Source: Chthoniobacterales bacterium
Lineage (GTDB): Bacteria > Verrucomicrobiota > Verrucomicrobiia > Chthoniobacterales > DASVRZ01
Assembly (NCBI GenBank): GCA_039930045.1
Contig: JBDSQB010000015.1
Span: 1-64,000 of the forward strand
Direction of reading: 5' to 3'
Length of the DNA: 64,000 bases
In this document: piece by piece, positions 18,388 to 27,849 of the stretch
How the letters are laid out: the number at the start of each line of letters is the position of its first letter
How positions within the stretch are numbered: position 1 is the first letter of the stretch
The notes under the pieces: generated by a model
Told to the model about the DNA's origin: nothing
Database searches by the model: none
Seen by the model: the letters and a program-made list of their open reading frames with translations, nothing else
Position numbers and translations under genes: made by a program

Positions 18388-20049
18388 ATGAAACGATCTC
18401 TCTGCCTCCTGCTCACGAGCCTCGCGTGCATGATTTGCGCGGCTCCCATGCCGACTGCGGCGTCCTCCGATTGGCAATGGTCCGTGCCGATGGGCAAGGG
18501 CCGCGCGTTCCTCTGGATTCCGCCGGAGTGCAAACAACTGCGCGCTGTGGTCGTCGCGCAGAACAACATGATCGAGCAGGGCATCCTCGAGCATCCGGAC
18601 TTCCGCCGGGCGCTGGCGGCCGAAGGCATCGGCGAGGTGTTCATCGCGCCGATTGCGGATCTGGTTTTCGAGTTCGAGCAGGGCGCCGGCGAGCGGTTCG
18701 ACGATCTGATGAATCGACTGGCCGCCGTGTCCGGCTACACGGAGCTGAAATTCGCGCCGGTCGTGCCGCTCGGGCACTCGGCGTGCGCGAGCTTCCCGTG
18801 GAATTTCGCGGCGTGGAATCCCGGCCGCACGCTGGCCGTGCTGTCCGTTCACGGCGACGCGCCGCAGACGAATCTCACGGGCAGCGGGCGGCCGAACCCC
18901 GATTGGGGGACGCGCAACATCGACGGCGTGCCCGGCCTGATGGTGATGGGCGAGTATGAATGGGGCGACAACGAGCATGGCGTTGATCGCCTCTCTCCGG
19001 CGCTGACCTTCCGGCAGAAGCATCCGAAGACGCCGCTCGCGATGCTGGCCGAGCCTGGCAGCGGGCATTTCAATTACTCAGACCAGCTCGTCCGCTTTCT
19101 CGCAATGTTCGTGCGCAAGGCCGCGGCGGAGCGGCTCCCGACCGAAATGCTGCTGGATCGACCAGCGGTGCTGAAGCCAGTCGATCCCACGAAAGGCTGG
19201 CTCGTCCAACGCTGGCACTTGAACCAGCCGCGGACGGTCGAGCCAGCGCCGTGGGCCGCCTACAAGAGCGACCCGAAGGAGGCGTTCTGGGCGTTCGACG
19301 AGGAGACGTCCCGTGCGATTCAGGACTACGGAGCGGATCAGCCCGGCAAACAGCCGCAGCTCGTGAGCGTCACCGCGGGTGGCCAGCTTCCGGGCGAAGG
19401 ATGCGGGGAGCCGGTGGAGCCGGCGTTTCTTCCCGATGCGGACGGTGTGACGTTCCATTTAAAAGCGGCGTTCCTGGACGCCGTTCCCGGCGACGCGACT
19501 CACAACCAGAATCCTGCGCGTTGGACGTATTTGTCGGCTGGCTCACTGCTCGAACACGCCACCGGCGGCGGCCCGATCACGCTGCGCAAAATCGTCGGCC
19601 CCGCGATCCAGATCGACGCGAACACCTTCCAATTCGCGATGAACCGGCTCAACTCGACCGAAGACCGCCGCAACTTGGACATCTGGGTCTGGGCCAGCCA
19701 TCCGGGCGACGCGAAGTTCAAAAGCATTGTGCAGCAGGCCATGATTCGCGTGCCGCAAAACATCGAAGGCGCGGAGCAATGCATCACCTTTCCTGGGATT
19801 CCCGACCAGCGGGCGGGAGCGAAATCAGTGAAGCTCGCCGCCACCTCCGACGCAGGCACGCAGGTGCGCTATTACGTGCTCGAAGGTCCGGCGGAAGTGG
19901 ACGGCGACGTGCTGAAATTCACGCCTATCCCGCCGCGCGCAAAATTCCCGATCAAAGTAACCGTGGTCGCGTGGCAGCGCGGCCTCTCCGGCGAAACTAA
20001 AATTCGTGCCGCCGAGTCCGTCGTCCGGGAATTCAATCTCACCCAATAA
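18388..20049 (+). CDS. Secreted alpha/beta-hydrolase-fold protein, putative carbohydrate esterase
   Basis: A 553-residue protein with signal peptide (1-25). The N-terminal half has an alpha/beta-hydrolase arrangement: nucleophile elbow PLGHSACAS with Ser131, and a late histidine His227 in [11 protein letters not shown] after a central sheet strand ([15 protein letters not shown], candidate acid residues). The C-terminal half (about 255-550) is beta-rich and unassigned. The context of pectinolytic hydrolases suggests deacetylation or deacylation of glycan; this is inference. A 163-bp gap separates it from GH43, so a new transcript may start here. Confidence 0.65.
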   Translation: MKRSLCLLLTSLACMICAAPMPTAASSDWQWSVPMGKGRAFLWIPPECKQLRAVVVAQNNMIEQGILEHPDFRRALAAEGIGEVFIAPIADLVFEFEQGAGERFDDLMNRLAAVSGYTELKFAPVVPLGHSACASFPWNFAAWNPGRTLAVLSVHGDAPQTNLTGSGRPNPDWGTRNIDGVPGLMVMGEYEWGDNEHGVDRLSPALTFRQKHPKTPLAMLAEPGSGHFNYSDQLVRFLAMFVRKAAAERLPTEMLLDRPAVLKPVDPTKGWLVQRWHLNQPRTVEPAPWAAYKSDPKEAFWAFDEETSRAIQDYGADQPGKQPQLVSVTAGGQLPGEGCGEPVEPAFLPDADGVTFHLKAAFLDAVPGDATHNQNPARWTYLSAGSLLEHATGGGPITLRKIVGPAIQIDANTFQFAMNRLNSTEDRRNLDIWVWASHPGDAKFKSIVQQAMIRVPQNIEGAEQCITFPGIPDQRAGAKSVKLAATSDAGTQVRYYVLEGPAEVDGDVLKFTPIPPRAKFPIKVTVVAWQRGLSGETKIRAAESVVREFNLTQ

Positions 20050-20059
20050 CATCCAACTC

Positions 20060-22462
20060 ATGATCCTCCACCGTCTCATTTCAAACGTTTGCGCCGCCAT
20101 GTTCGTTTCCATAGCTTCACTCTCTGCGAATACCGACGTTCCCAATCCCTCCACCGCGCTGTGGTATGACAAGCCCGCCTCGCAATGGATCGAGGCGCTG
20201 CCGCTGGGCAACGGCCGCTTCGGTGCGATGGTCTTCGGCGACCCGGTGAAGGAACGCATCGTGCTCAACGACATCACTGTCTGGTCTGGCGGCCCGCAGC
20301 CGAAAGCGAACAACCCCGATGGCTGGACGCACCTCGCCGACATTCGCAAGGTGATCCGCGAGGGGCGCTACGACGAGGCGGAAAAGCTCTGCAACCAGTT
20401 CCTTACCTGCCAGGCAAACTACGACGAGAACAAATATCAGATGCTCGGCGATCTGAATCTCGACTTTCAGCCGCCCCTCGGGGCGGTGAGCGATTACCGG
20501 CGCTGGCTGAATCTCGAAACGGCCGAGGCCGGTGTGCAATATAAGGCAGGCGGGGTGAGCTACGAACGCGAGTTGTTTTGCAGTGCGCCCGACAAGGTGC
20601 TCGTCCAGCGAATGTCCGCGAGCCGGCCCGGAGCCTTGAGTTTCAGCATGAAGCTCGGGCGGCCCGAGAAGGCGCAGACGAAGTTCGTCGCGCCAGACAT
20701 GCTCGTGATGACGGGCAACACAGGCGCGAACCTCGACTATCAGGTAAACGTTCGAGTGCTACTCAAGGGCGGCAAAATCACGGGCGAGGGGAATACGTTA
20801 AAAATCGAGGGCGCGACCGAAGCCCTTGTCCTCGCGACCGCGAACACGTCCTACGTGATGGACTATGCGAAAGGCTACAAAGGTGCCGATCCCGCCGTCG
20901 CGGCGAAAGAACTCCAAGCCGCCGCGGCGAAGAGCTTCGCGCAGCTCAAGGCCGCACACCTCGCCGATTACCAGAAATATTTTAGTCGCGTGAAACTCGA
21001 CCTTGGCAAGACTCCCGCTGCGAACAAGCCCACGGACGAGCGCCTCCGTGCCTATGGCGACGGCAATGGCGACCCCGCGCTCGTAGCGTTGTTCTTCCAA
21101 TACGGCCGGTATTTATTGATCTCGTGCAGCCGTCCCGACAATCCCGCGCCCGCGAATTTGCAGGGTCTGTGGGCCGACGGCCTCAGCACGCCGTGGAACG
21201 GCGACTACACGATTAACATCAACTTCGAGATGAACTACTGGCCCGCCGAGCCGACGGGTTTGAGCGAGATGCACACGCCGATGCTCCGCCACATCGAGAG
21301 CCTCGCCGAGCCCGGTGCCAAGACGGCCAAAGCGTATTTCGGGCCAAACGCGCCCGGCTGGGTGACTGGACCAAAGAGCAACGTCTGGGGCTGGGCGAGC
21401 CCCGGTGCGCGCCTCTCGTGGGGCGTGTGGTTCGGCTCGAACGGCTGGCTCTGCCAGCATTTCTGGGAGCATTACGCGTTTACGGGCGATAGCGAGTATT
21501 TGCGCTCGGCTTACCCAACGATGAAGGGCGCGTGCGAGTTCTGGCTGGCCGAGCTGGTCGAAGGTGAGGACGGCAAATTGATTACCTCGCCTTCCAGTTC
21601 ACCAGAGAACTTCTTCTTCACCGACACGCACCTGAGATCAAGCGTGTGCGAAGGCGCTGAGATGGAGAAAGCAATCGTGTGGGATCTTTTCGACAACACA
21701 GCCCAAGCCTGTGCCGCGCTTGGCATTGACGCTGATTTCAAAGCGAAAATTCAAGCTGCGCGCGACCGCATTCGCCCTCCGCAGATCGGCAAGGCCGGCC
21801 AACTCATGGAGTGGGGAGGGGATTGGGACATGAATTCCAATGACATGCACCATCGCCACGTCTCGCACCTCTATGGACTGCATCCCGGCCACCAAATTAC
21901 CGCTCTCGGCACACCGGAACTGGCTGCAGCGGCAAAGAAGACTCTGGAGCTTCGCGGCGACGAAGGCACCGGCTGGAGCAAGGCATGGAAGATCAACTTC
22001 TGGGTGCGGCTGCGTGATGGTGATCATGCTTTTAAAATTCTCGCCGAGCAGCTTCGACCGACCGAGGAATTGAAGGTGGTGATGAGCAAAGGCGGCACCT
22101 ATCCGAATCTTTTCGACGCGCATCCTCCTTTTCAAATTGATGGCAACTTCGGAGCGACCGCCGGCATCTCCGAGATGCTGTTGCAAAGCCAAGAGCGTTA
22201 CACCGATCCCGCCGCGCCGGATCAGGCGAGCTACATCATTGACCTCCTGCCCGCACTGCCGAGCGCATGGCAAAATGGTTCCGTCCAAGGCCTGCGCGCG
22301 CGGGGCGGCTTTGAGGTTGATCTAAGTTGGAAGGACGGAAAGCTCACGTCGGCGACGATTCGTTCACTGCTCGGTCGCTCTGCCAAACTTCGATCCGGAC
22401 TTACCACGCGCGAAGTAAAACTCAAAAAAGGTGAATCGCTAACGTGGGACGGACGTTTGTAA
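20060..22462 (+). CDS. Glycoside hydrolase family 95 (alpha-L-fucosidase / alpha-L-galactosidase)
   Basis: An 800-residue exported protein; ATG 20060 is chosen because it starts a signal peptide (about 1-26) 10 bp after the previous stop. The N-terminal beta domain has the family opening ([15 protein letters not shown], then [11 protein letters not shown]). The (alpha/alpha)6 barrel holds [13 protein letters not shown] around residue 386 (the Asn pair that activates water), [10 protein letters not shown] around 515 (expected acid Glu) and [12 protein letters not shown] with Asp around 692. All GH95 catalytic positions appear present. Removes alpha-1,2-linked L-fucose or L-galactose from side chains. 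Confidence 0.92.
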   Translation: MILHRLISNVCAAMFVSIASLSANTDVPNPSTALWYDKPASQWIEALPLGNGRFGAMVFGDPVKERIVLNDITVWSGGPQPKANNPDGWTHLADIRKVIREGRYDEAEKLCNQFLTCQANYDENKYQMLGDLNLDFQPPLGAVSDYRRWLNLETAEAGVQYKAGGVSYERELFCSAPDKVLVQRMSASRPGALSFSMKLGRPEKAQTKFVAPDMLVMTGNTGANLDYQVNVRVLLKGGKITGEGNTLKIEGATEALVLATANTSYVMDYAKGYKGADPAVAAKELQAAAAKSFAQLKAAHLADYQKYFSRVKLDLGKTPAANKPTDERLRAYGDGNGDPALVALFFQYGRYLLISCSRPDNPAPANLQGLWADGLSTPWNGDYTININFEMNYWPAEPTGLSEMHTPMLRHIESLAEPGAKTAKAYFGPNAPGWVTGPKSNVWGWASPGARLSWGVWFGSNGWLCQHFWEHYAFTGDSEYLRSAYPTMKGACEFWLAELVEGEDGKLITSPSSSPENFFFTDTHLRSSVCEGAEMEKAIVWDLFDNTAQACAALGIDADFKAKIQAARDRIRPPQIGKAGQLMEWGGDWDMNSNDMHHRHVSHLYGLHPGHQITALGTPELAAAAKKTLELRGDEGTGWSKAWKINFWVRLRDGDHAFKILAEQLRPTEELKVVMSKGGTYPNLFDAHPPFQIDGNFGATAGISEMLLQSQERYTDPAAPDQASYIIDLLPALPSAWQNGSVQGLRARGGFEVDLSWKDGKLTSATIRSLLGRSAKLRSGLTTREVKLKKGESLTWDGRL

Positions 22463-22481
22463 TCCCCAGTCACAGAATCAA

Positions 22482-25427
22482 ATGAAACTCAAAACTACTC
22501 CATCCATTCTCCTCGCTGGTGCCTTGTTCATTCATGCCGTTGGTGCCCTCGCGCAAGTGCCGACGGGAATCAATGACGCCGGACAGCTTGTAGAAATTGC
22601 CAGCGTGGAGACGCCCGGATTCACTTTTGCCAAACTCCAAAGCGGCGTCCAAATCCGCGTCGGTGGCCTGACCAAAAACATCCTCTTTTACGGACCCGGC
22701 ATCGTCCGCGTGAATGCCAACCCCGGCAAGGCAGACACCACTCAGCCGAGTCTCACGATTATGACGCAGCCCGCTGCTGTGCCGTTTGAAACCAAAGATA
22801 CCGCCAATACGCTGACGATTTCCTCGGAAAAGCTGCACGTGCTGGCGGACAAGAAAACCGGTGCGCTAACCTTTCAACGACCCGACGGAACGGTCATCAC
22901 ACGCGAGAAATCAGCGGAAGTTAAGGAGGTCACCATCTCCGACGCTCCGACTTATGAAGTGCGGCAGACGTTCACGCTCACGCCCGATGAATCACTCTAC
23001 GGTCTCGGCCAATATAATCAGCGCTACATGGATTATCGCGGCAAGGAAGTGTTGCTCGTGCAGACCAATATCGGTATCGTCATCCCGCTGCTCGTCTCCA
23101 CGAACCGCTACGGCATCCTCTGGGACATTTATTCCAAGAGCATCTTCAAAGACAACGCTTCCGGCGCATCGTTCTGGGCCGAGAGCGCACCCGCTGGCGT
23201 GGATTATTACTTCATCGCCGGGCAGGACATGGATGGCGTGATCGCGGGCTACCGCCAGCTCACCGGCAAGGCACCGATGTTTGCAAAATCCGCCTTCGGC
23301 CTCTGGATGAGCAAGGAGCGCTACAAAACGCAGGATCGGCTGATCGAAGTGGTGCGCGAATTTCGCAAGCAGCAGATACCCCTCGATAACATCGTGCAGG
23401 ATTGGCAATACTGGGGCGGCCACATCGGCGCGAGAGATGATTGGAAGGCTCCTTGGGACGACAAGTGGAGCGGCATGATCTGGGACAAGGAACGCTTTCC
23501 CGATCCCGTCGCGCTGACGAAAACGCTACACGACGAGCTGCATGTGAAGCTCATGAACTCGATCTGGCCGTCCATCGGAAACGGCACCGAGCTGGCGCAC
23601 GAACTCGACGCGAAAGGGTTGCGCTTCGAGCCGCTGCACTGGATCACGAAGCAGGCACGCATCTACGATGCGTTCAGCGCCGAGGGCCGTGAGATTTATT
23701 TCAAGCACGTCAAAAAAGGTCTGCTCGATGTCGGCGTGGACGCGCTCTGGATGGACGGCACCGAGGTCGAGGTGGGCAGTGCCTGCCACGACGCGGCCAA
23801 GGTCGAGGCGGATATTAAAAGCCTCGGGAAAAACGCTCTGGGTGACTTCACCCGCTACCTGAATCCTTACAGTCTGGAAACTACCAAGGGCGTCTATGAG
23901 GGCCAGCGAGCGAACGGCAACAAGCGCGTGCTCACCCTCACGCGTTCGTCGTGGGCGGGCCAGCAGCGCTACGCGGCGCTCCCGTGGTCGGGCGATACCA
24001 CTTCAAGCTGGCAGACATTTCGCGATCAAATTGCTGGCGGCATCAACGTCGCATTCGCGGGTCACCCGTATTGGACTCAGGACACGGGCGGCTTTTTCGT
24101 CCCGGGCAACTGGCGCAAAGGCCGCGAAACCACGCCTGAATACAACGAACTCTTCGCCCGCTGGAACCAGTTCGGCGCGTTCAACCCGATCTACCGCATC
24201 CACGGCGCCGACATCGAGCGCGAGCCGTATGTTTTCAAGGACGCCGACCCGGAGGTCTTCCAGTCGCTCATCGCCACCAATCATCTGCGCTACCGCCTGC
24301 TGCCCTACATTTACAGCCTCGCCTGGATGAGCACCGCGCAGGATTACACCATGATGCGCGGTCTGCCGATGGACTTTCCAGATGACAAAGCGGCGCGCAA
24401 GCTCGACGACGAGTTCATGTTTGGTCCTGCCTTTCTCGTGCATCCGGTGACGCGCGCAATGGTTCGCGTGCCGACTCCTCCGCCGGGCACAATTCCAGCC
24501 GCAGTCTTTCGTACGCCCGACGGCAAGCCCGGCATTGAGGTGCAATACTTCGAGGGCAGGAATTTTGAAAAACCCGCAGGCAAGATCATCGAGGCGAAAG
24601 TGGATCACACCTGGCCCGGGCCGCCGCTGGCCGAACCGCCCGCCGGACTGAAAAGCTGCGACAATTTCTCCGCTCGTTGGGAGGCGACCATCACCATGCC
24701 GGAGGATGGCGAATACGAGATCGGCGCGGAGGGCGACGATGGCGTGCGAGTGTGGCTCGACGGCAAGCTCACCGTGGACGATTGGGGCACGCATGCAATG
24801 CGGTGGAAAGGGCAGAAGCTCACATTTCGCAAAGGGCAGCAGGTCGCCCTAAAGATCGACTACAATCAAGGCAGCGGAGATCGCGGTTTGCGCCTCGGAT
24901 GGCGGACACCAAGCGAACTAAAAGACCCGACGGGCAAGAAAGTGGCCGATGCGCAGGAAACCTACCTGCCATCGGGCGCGGACTGGTATGACTTCTGGAC
25001 GAACGTGCGCCACCCCGGCGGCCAGACTGTGAAGCAATCAGTGCCGCTCGACCGGATGCCGTTGTTCGTCCGAGCCGGTTCCATCGTGCCCTTTGGCCCT
25101 GTCGTGCAATACGCCACAGAAAAGCCGGACGCTCCTTATGAAGTGCGGGTGTATCCCGGTGCTAACGCAACGTTCACCCTCTACGAGGACGACAACGAAA
25201 CCTACGACTATGAGAAGGGGCGTCGCGACACCTGCACACTCTCGTGGAATGATGCGGAGCGCACCCTCACCATTGGAGAACGCAAGGGCTCTTTCCCCGG
25301 CATGATCTCCACGCGCACGCTGAACATCGTGCTAGCCGCGCCAGACCAGAACGCGGGCATTACCGCCGCTCCGCAGGCTGTGAAATCCATCACTTACACA
25401 GGCAAGCCGATCGCGGTGAAATTCTGA
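22482..25427 (+). CDS. Glycoside hydrolase family 31 with PA14 insertion (alpha-xylosidase-like)
   Basis: A 981-residue exported enzyme with signal peptide (1-25, ending GALAQ). An N-terminal beta domain (galactose-mutarotase-like; LYGLGQYNQRYMDYRG) precedes the TIM barrel with nucleophile Asp425 in DALWMDGTE and acid/base Asp505 in PWSGDTTSSW. A PA14 domain (about 684-808; YEIGAEGDDGVRVWLDG, then GLRLGW) lies between barrel and C-terminal beta domains, inserted within the post-barrel region. PA14 modules occur in xyloglucan-active GH31 alpha-xylosidases, though at the N-terminal side in the characterised case I know. Alpha-xylosidase is therefore the favoured but unproven specificity. Starts 19 bp after GH95. 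Confidence 0.9.
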   Translation: MKLKTTPSILLAGALFIHAVGALAQVPTGINDAGQLVEIASVETPGFTFAKLQSGVQIRVGGLTKNILFYGPGIVRVNANPGKADTTQPSLTIMTQPAAVPFETKDTANTLTISSEKLHVLADKKTGALTFQRPDGTVITREKSAEVKEVTISDAPTYEVRQTFTLTPDESLYGLGQYNQRYMDYRGKEVLLVQTNIGIVIPLLVSTNRYGILWDIYSKSIFKDNASGASFWAESAPAGVDYYFIAGQDMDGVIAGYRQLTGKAPMFAKSAFGLWMSKERYKTQDRLIEVVREFRKQQIPLDNIVQDWQYWGGHIGARDDWKAPWDDKWSGMIWDKERFPDPVALTKTLHDELHVKLMNSIWPSIGNGTELAHELDAKGLRFEPLHWITKQARIYDAFSAEGREIYFKHVKKGLLDVGVDALWMDGTEVEVGSACHDAAKVEADIKSLGKNALGDFTRYLNPYSLETTKGVYEGQRANGNKRVLTLTRSSWAGQQRYAALPWSGDTTSSWQTFRDQIAGGINVAFAGHPYWTQDTGGFFVPGNWRKGRETTPEYNELFARWNQFGAFNPIYRIHGADIEREPYVFKDADPEVFQSLIATNHLRYRLLPYIYSLAWMSTAQDYTMMRGLPMDFPDDKAARKLDDEFMFGPAFLVHPVTRAMVRVPTPPPGTIPAAVFRTPDGKPGIEVQYFEGRNFEKPAGKIIEAKVDHTWPGPPLAEPPAGLKSCDNFSARWEATITMPEDGEYEIGAEGDDGVRVWLDGKLTVDDWGTHAMRWKGQKLTFRKGQQVALKIDYNQGSGDRGLRLGWRTPSELKDPTGKKVADAQETYLPSGADWYDFWTNVRHPGGQTVKQSVPLDRMPLFVRAGSIVPFGPVVQYATEKPDAPYEVRVYPGANATFTLYEDDNETYDYEKGRRDTCTLSWNDAERTLTIGERKGSFPGMISTRTLNIVLAAPDQNAGITAAPQAVKSITYTGKPIAVKF

Positions 25428-25790
25428 GTTCCGGCAAACCGAAAGCCCGTGATACGAACTCCATTTTCGCCGTCGGCGTGCTGACCAGCTCGCTCGCCGT
25501 TGCTGAAGACAGCCAGCAAACTCTGGCGTCCGCCTCCCTCTTGGCGGGGCGCAGTTTGAAACTGGAGTGGAATCGAAGTCGCGGCTGATGGCGCGACGCT
25601 GAAGGTTCCCGGTGAGGCAGTTTTCACGGTGCATGCCGTTTGAAAAATGTTCCTGGCGAGGCGCCCGCCAGATGATGGGCGCGTGCAGGAACTGAAACTA
25701 ACCGGACTCTCCGACAATGGCCGGGATCTAAGTGTGCAAATTCCAGAGCTTAAAAATGGGGCGGTTGTCCGCACCGAGGAAAGCAAATGA
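25428..25790 (+). pseudogene. Degraded coding debris after GH31
   Basis: The stretch has no intact gene but reads as decayed protein. One frame has DGATLKVPGEAVFTVHAV then a stop; a shifted frame continues with VPGEAPAR. A third segment (47 codons from ATG 25647 to TGA 25790) ends DGRVQELKLTGLSDNGRD and on to VVRTEESK, resembling the C-terminal strand of a secreted beta-sandwich protein. Upstream, AVGVLTSSLAVAEDSQQ resembles a signal peptide. I see a secreted protein gene reduced by deletion and frameshift, parent family unresolved. No other function is evident in the gap up to 25808. Confidence 0.4.
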
Positions 25791-25808
25791 AGCGGCCAGT
25801 GAGCGGGG

Positions 25809-26678
25809 TTAGAATAGATTCGCCAGCGCCTTTGGCAACGGCGAGGTGAAGTGCATTTCCTTGCCTGTAACGGGGTGGGGGAAACGCAGCGAGGTGGCGT
25901 GGAGTCCGAGTCGTTTCGCGGGATCGCTGACGGCTCCATATTTGTTGTCGCCGATGATCGGATGCCCGGCGTCGGAAAGATGGACGCGAATCTGGTGGCG
26001 GCGTCCGGTGCCGAGGGTGAGTTCGACCAAAGTCCGCCAGGTCGTGCGGGCGAGCACGCGAAAATGCGTGACCGCATAGCGCGTGACATCGCTCTCCGGC
26101 GCGCTGTGGACCTTGTAGGGATTCGTCTCGTCGAGATGGCTGTCGAACGTGCCAGAGTCGAGTTTCATGCGATTCTCGGCGACGGCCTCGTATTTTTTTT
26201 CGGCCTGATCCCAGTTGGATTGCAATGTCTCCTTGGCCTGCGGCGTCTTGGCGAAAATCATCAGGCCCGAAGTCTCGCGGTCGAGTCGATGAACAATCCA
26301 GACGCGTTCCTTCGCCTTCGCTTGCCCTTGGCGGAGATACTCGGTGAGCTGAAAGTAAGCCGTTTTTTCCGGTTCCGCCTCGCTGGCGATGCTCAGGAGA
26401 TTGGACGGTTTGTCGATCACGAGAATGTGCGCGTCCTCGAAGTAAATCTTGATGCCCGCACCGACGGTCGTCTTCGGAATAGCAAACCGATCTCCGCGAA
26501 TGCCGACGACATCGCCGGGCTTGAGAGCGTGATCAAACTGGCTGATCGGCCGGTCATTCACGATCACGGCTTGATGCTTCAGCCACGTGCGGATTTGCTT
26601 CTTTTTTTCCGCCGGCCAGGCTTCAAACAAACTGGCCAGAAGCGGGCCGGGCTGGGCAACGGTAAACGGGGCGGGCAT
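25809..26678 (-). CDS. RluA-family RNA pseudouridine synthase
   Basis: A 289-residue cytoplasmic enzyme isomerising uridine to pseudouridine in RNA. An N-terminal S4-like RNA-binding segment (about 12-70) precedes the catalytic core. The catalytic aspartate is Asp133 in VHRLDRETSGLMIFAK, and the C-terminal motifs HQIRVHLSDAGHPIIGD and GLHATSLRFPHP are typical of RluA/RluC/RluD. The target site cannot be read from sequence. It ends at the boundary of the carbohydrate island, facing it tail-to-tail, and lies 6 bp downstream of the carboxypeptidase gene. Confidence 0.92.
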   Translation of the reverse strand: MPAPFTVAQPGPLLASLFEAWPAEKKKQIRTWLKHQAVIVNDRPISQFDHALKPGDVVGIRGDRFAIPKTTVGAGIKIYFEDAHILVIDKPSNLLSIASEAEPEKTAYFQLTEYLRQGQAKAKERVWIVHRLDRETSGLMIFAKTPQAKETLQSNWDQAEKKYEAVAENRMKLDSGTFDSHLDETNPYKVHSAPESDVTRYAVTHFRVLARTTWRTLVELTLGTGRRHQIRVHLSDAGHPIIGDNKYGAVSDPAKRLGLHATSLRFPHPVTGKEMHFTSPLPKALANLF

Positions 26679-26684
26679 GGGCCG

Positions 26685-27539
26685 CTAGATTCCCAGACTC
26701 CAGGAGAGCAGGCGATAAGAATCGGACCAAACTCCGGCCTTGGTGCAGTGCATGACGACCACGATGGAATCGCGCAGCGCACTGCGTCCACTGGAGGCGA
26801 GGCAGAAGCCGGCGAGTTCGGTGTAACCCGTTTTCAGCCCGTTGCAGAGCGGGTAGGTGACGAGGAGTTTGTTGGTGTTTCTGTAAGTAACAATGCCGCG
26901 TCCGGGGCGTCGGAAATCGAGCGTTTTCATCGAGGTGATACGCCGGACCACGGGGTTGCTGTAGGCGGTGCGGGCGATGATCGCGATGTCGCGGGCGCAG
27001 GAATACTGGCCCTCGGCAGGGAGTCCGTTGGGGTTCAGAAAATGGGAATTAACCGCGCCGAGTTCGCGGGCGAGCTGGTTCATTTTTACCGCAAACGCCG
27101 GGAGCGAACCCGCGTTGTCACGAGCTAGGGCGCGGGCGCAATCGTTGCCGCTGTGGACGAGCAGCGCCTCGAGCAATGCCATGCGCGTGTAGGTTTCCCC
27201 GGCTTGCAGATAGACCTTGCTCGGCTCGCAAAGGGTGTCCGTTTCCTGAATCGTGACCGTGCGCGAAAGGTCGCCATCGCGGATGATAACGAGCGCGGTG
27301 AGCAGTTTTTGCATGCTCGCGGCGGGTTGGTGAAAGGTGGAGTTTTTCTCGTAAAGAATCGTCCCGGTGCGGGCGTCGATCACCAGCGCGCTGCGGGCGG
27401 AAACCTTCGGGGCGTTGTCGCGGGTGTTGGTCGCGGAAAATGAGCGCAGCGGCACCGAGGTCAGCTCCGCCTGCGTCTGGCCGGTGGCCGACCACAGAAT
27501 GGCGAGGGCGATGAAAGTGCGAAAAAGCCGGACAAGCAT
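26685..27539 (-). CDS. D-alanyl-D-alanine carboxypeptidase (peptidase S11, DacA-like)
   Basis: A 284-residue low-molecular-weight penicillin-binding protein that trims the terminal D-Ala of peptidoglycan stem peptides in the periplasm. ATG 27539 gives a clean signal peptide (1-24); an upstream in-frame start would add a non-signal extension. The three active-site motifs are intact: S75-MQ-K78, S130-G-N132 and K236-T-G238. It lacks the long C-terminal beta domain and amphipathic anchor of E. coli PBP5, so it may be soluble. Transcribed divergently from the UBact operon; the 133-bp gap (27540-27672) should hold both promoters. Confidence 0.92.
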   Translation of the reverse strand: MLVRLFRTFIALAILWSATGQTQAELTSVPLRSFSATNTRDNAPKVSARSALVIDARTGTILYEKNSTFHQPAASMQKLLTALVIIRDGDLSRTVTIQETDTLCEPSKVYLQAGETYTRMALLEALLVHSGNDCARALARDNAGSLPAFAVKMNQLARELGAVNSHFLNPNGLPAEGQYSCARDIAIIARTAYSNPVVRRITSMKTLDFRRPGRGIVTYRNTNKLLVTYPLCNGLKTGYTELAGFCLASSGRSALRDSIVVVMHCTKAGVWSDSYRLLSWSLGI

Positions 27540-27672
27540 GATAATCGGCGGGACTCTGCGGAAGGTTGGGCCCGCTGTCAATGCGCAGGGCTGGAGAAGT
27601 CGCAAAAACCCGCCTGAATCAGGCCGCGGCCACCTTGCCAAGAGTGCGAATGAGGTTAATTTGATTTCCATT

Positions 27673-27849
27673 ATGCCAGACCGATTGCAAAAGCCGTTGG
27701 TTCCCATGCCGGGCGGCCCAAATCATCCCTCCGACCAAGGCCCGAAATCGCCGACCGCGCCGCGTCCCGACACTCAGGAGTTGCTCAAGCGCATGCGCAA
27801 AGTGGACCCCGAGCAATCGAAGCGTTACCGCCAGCGCACCGGGCAATAA
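27673..27849 (+). CDS. ubact: Ubiquitin-like protein UBact (Pup-like proteasome tag)
   Basis: A 58-residue protein, rich in Pro and charged residues and probably disordered, ending KVDPEQSKRYRQRTGQ. This tail matches the UBact family, the Pup-like modifier reported in Verrucomicrobia, Nitrospirae and a few other Gram-negative phyla. It ends in Gly-Gln, so by analogy with Pup the glutamine would need deamidation by a Dop-like enzyme before PafA-like ligation to substrate lysines. Its stop codon abuts the prcB start with no spacer, strong support for a shared operon. No SD consensus is obvious upstream. No pafA, dop or mpa/ARC gene lies in this window. Confidence 0.93.
   Translation: MPDRLQKPLVPMPGGPNHPSDQGPKSPTAPRPDTQELLKRMRKVDPEQSKRYRQRTGQ

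Noticed and set aside
18203-18391. 62-codon + frame in the gap before the esterase
   Set aside because: No SD, no domain or signal peptide, and it overlaps both neighbours; its codons look non-coding.
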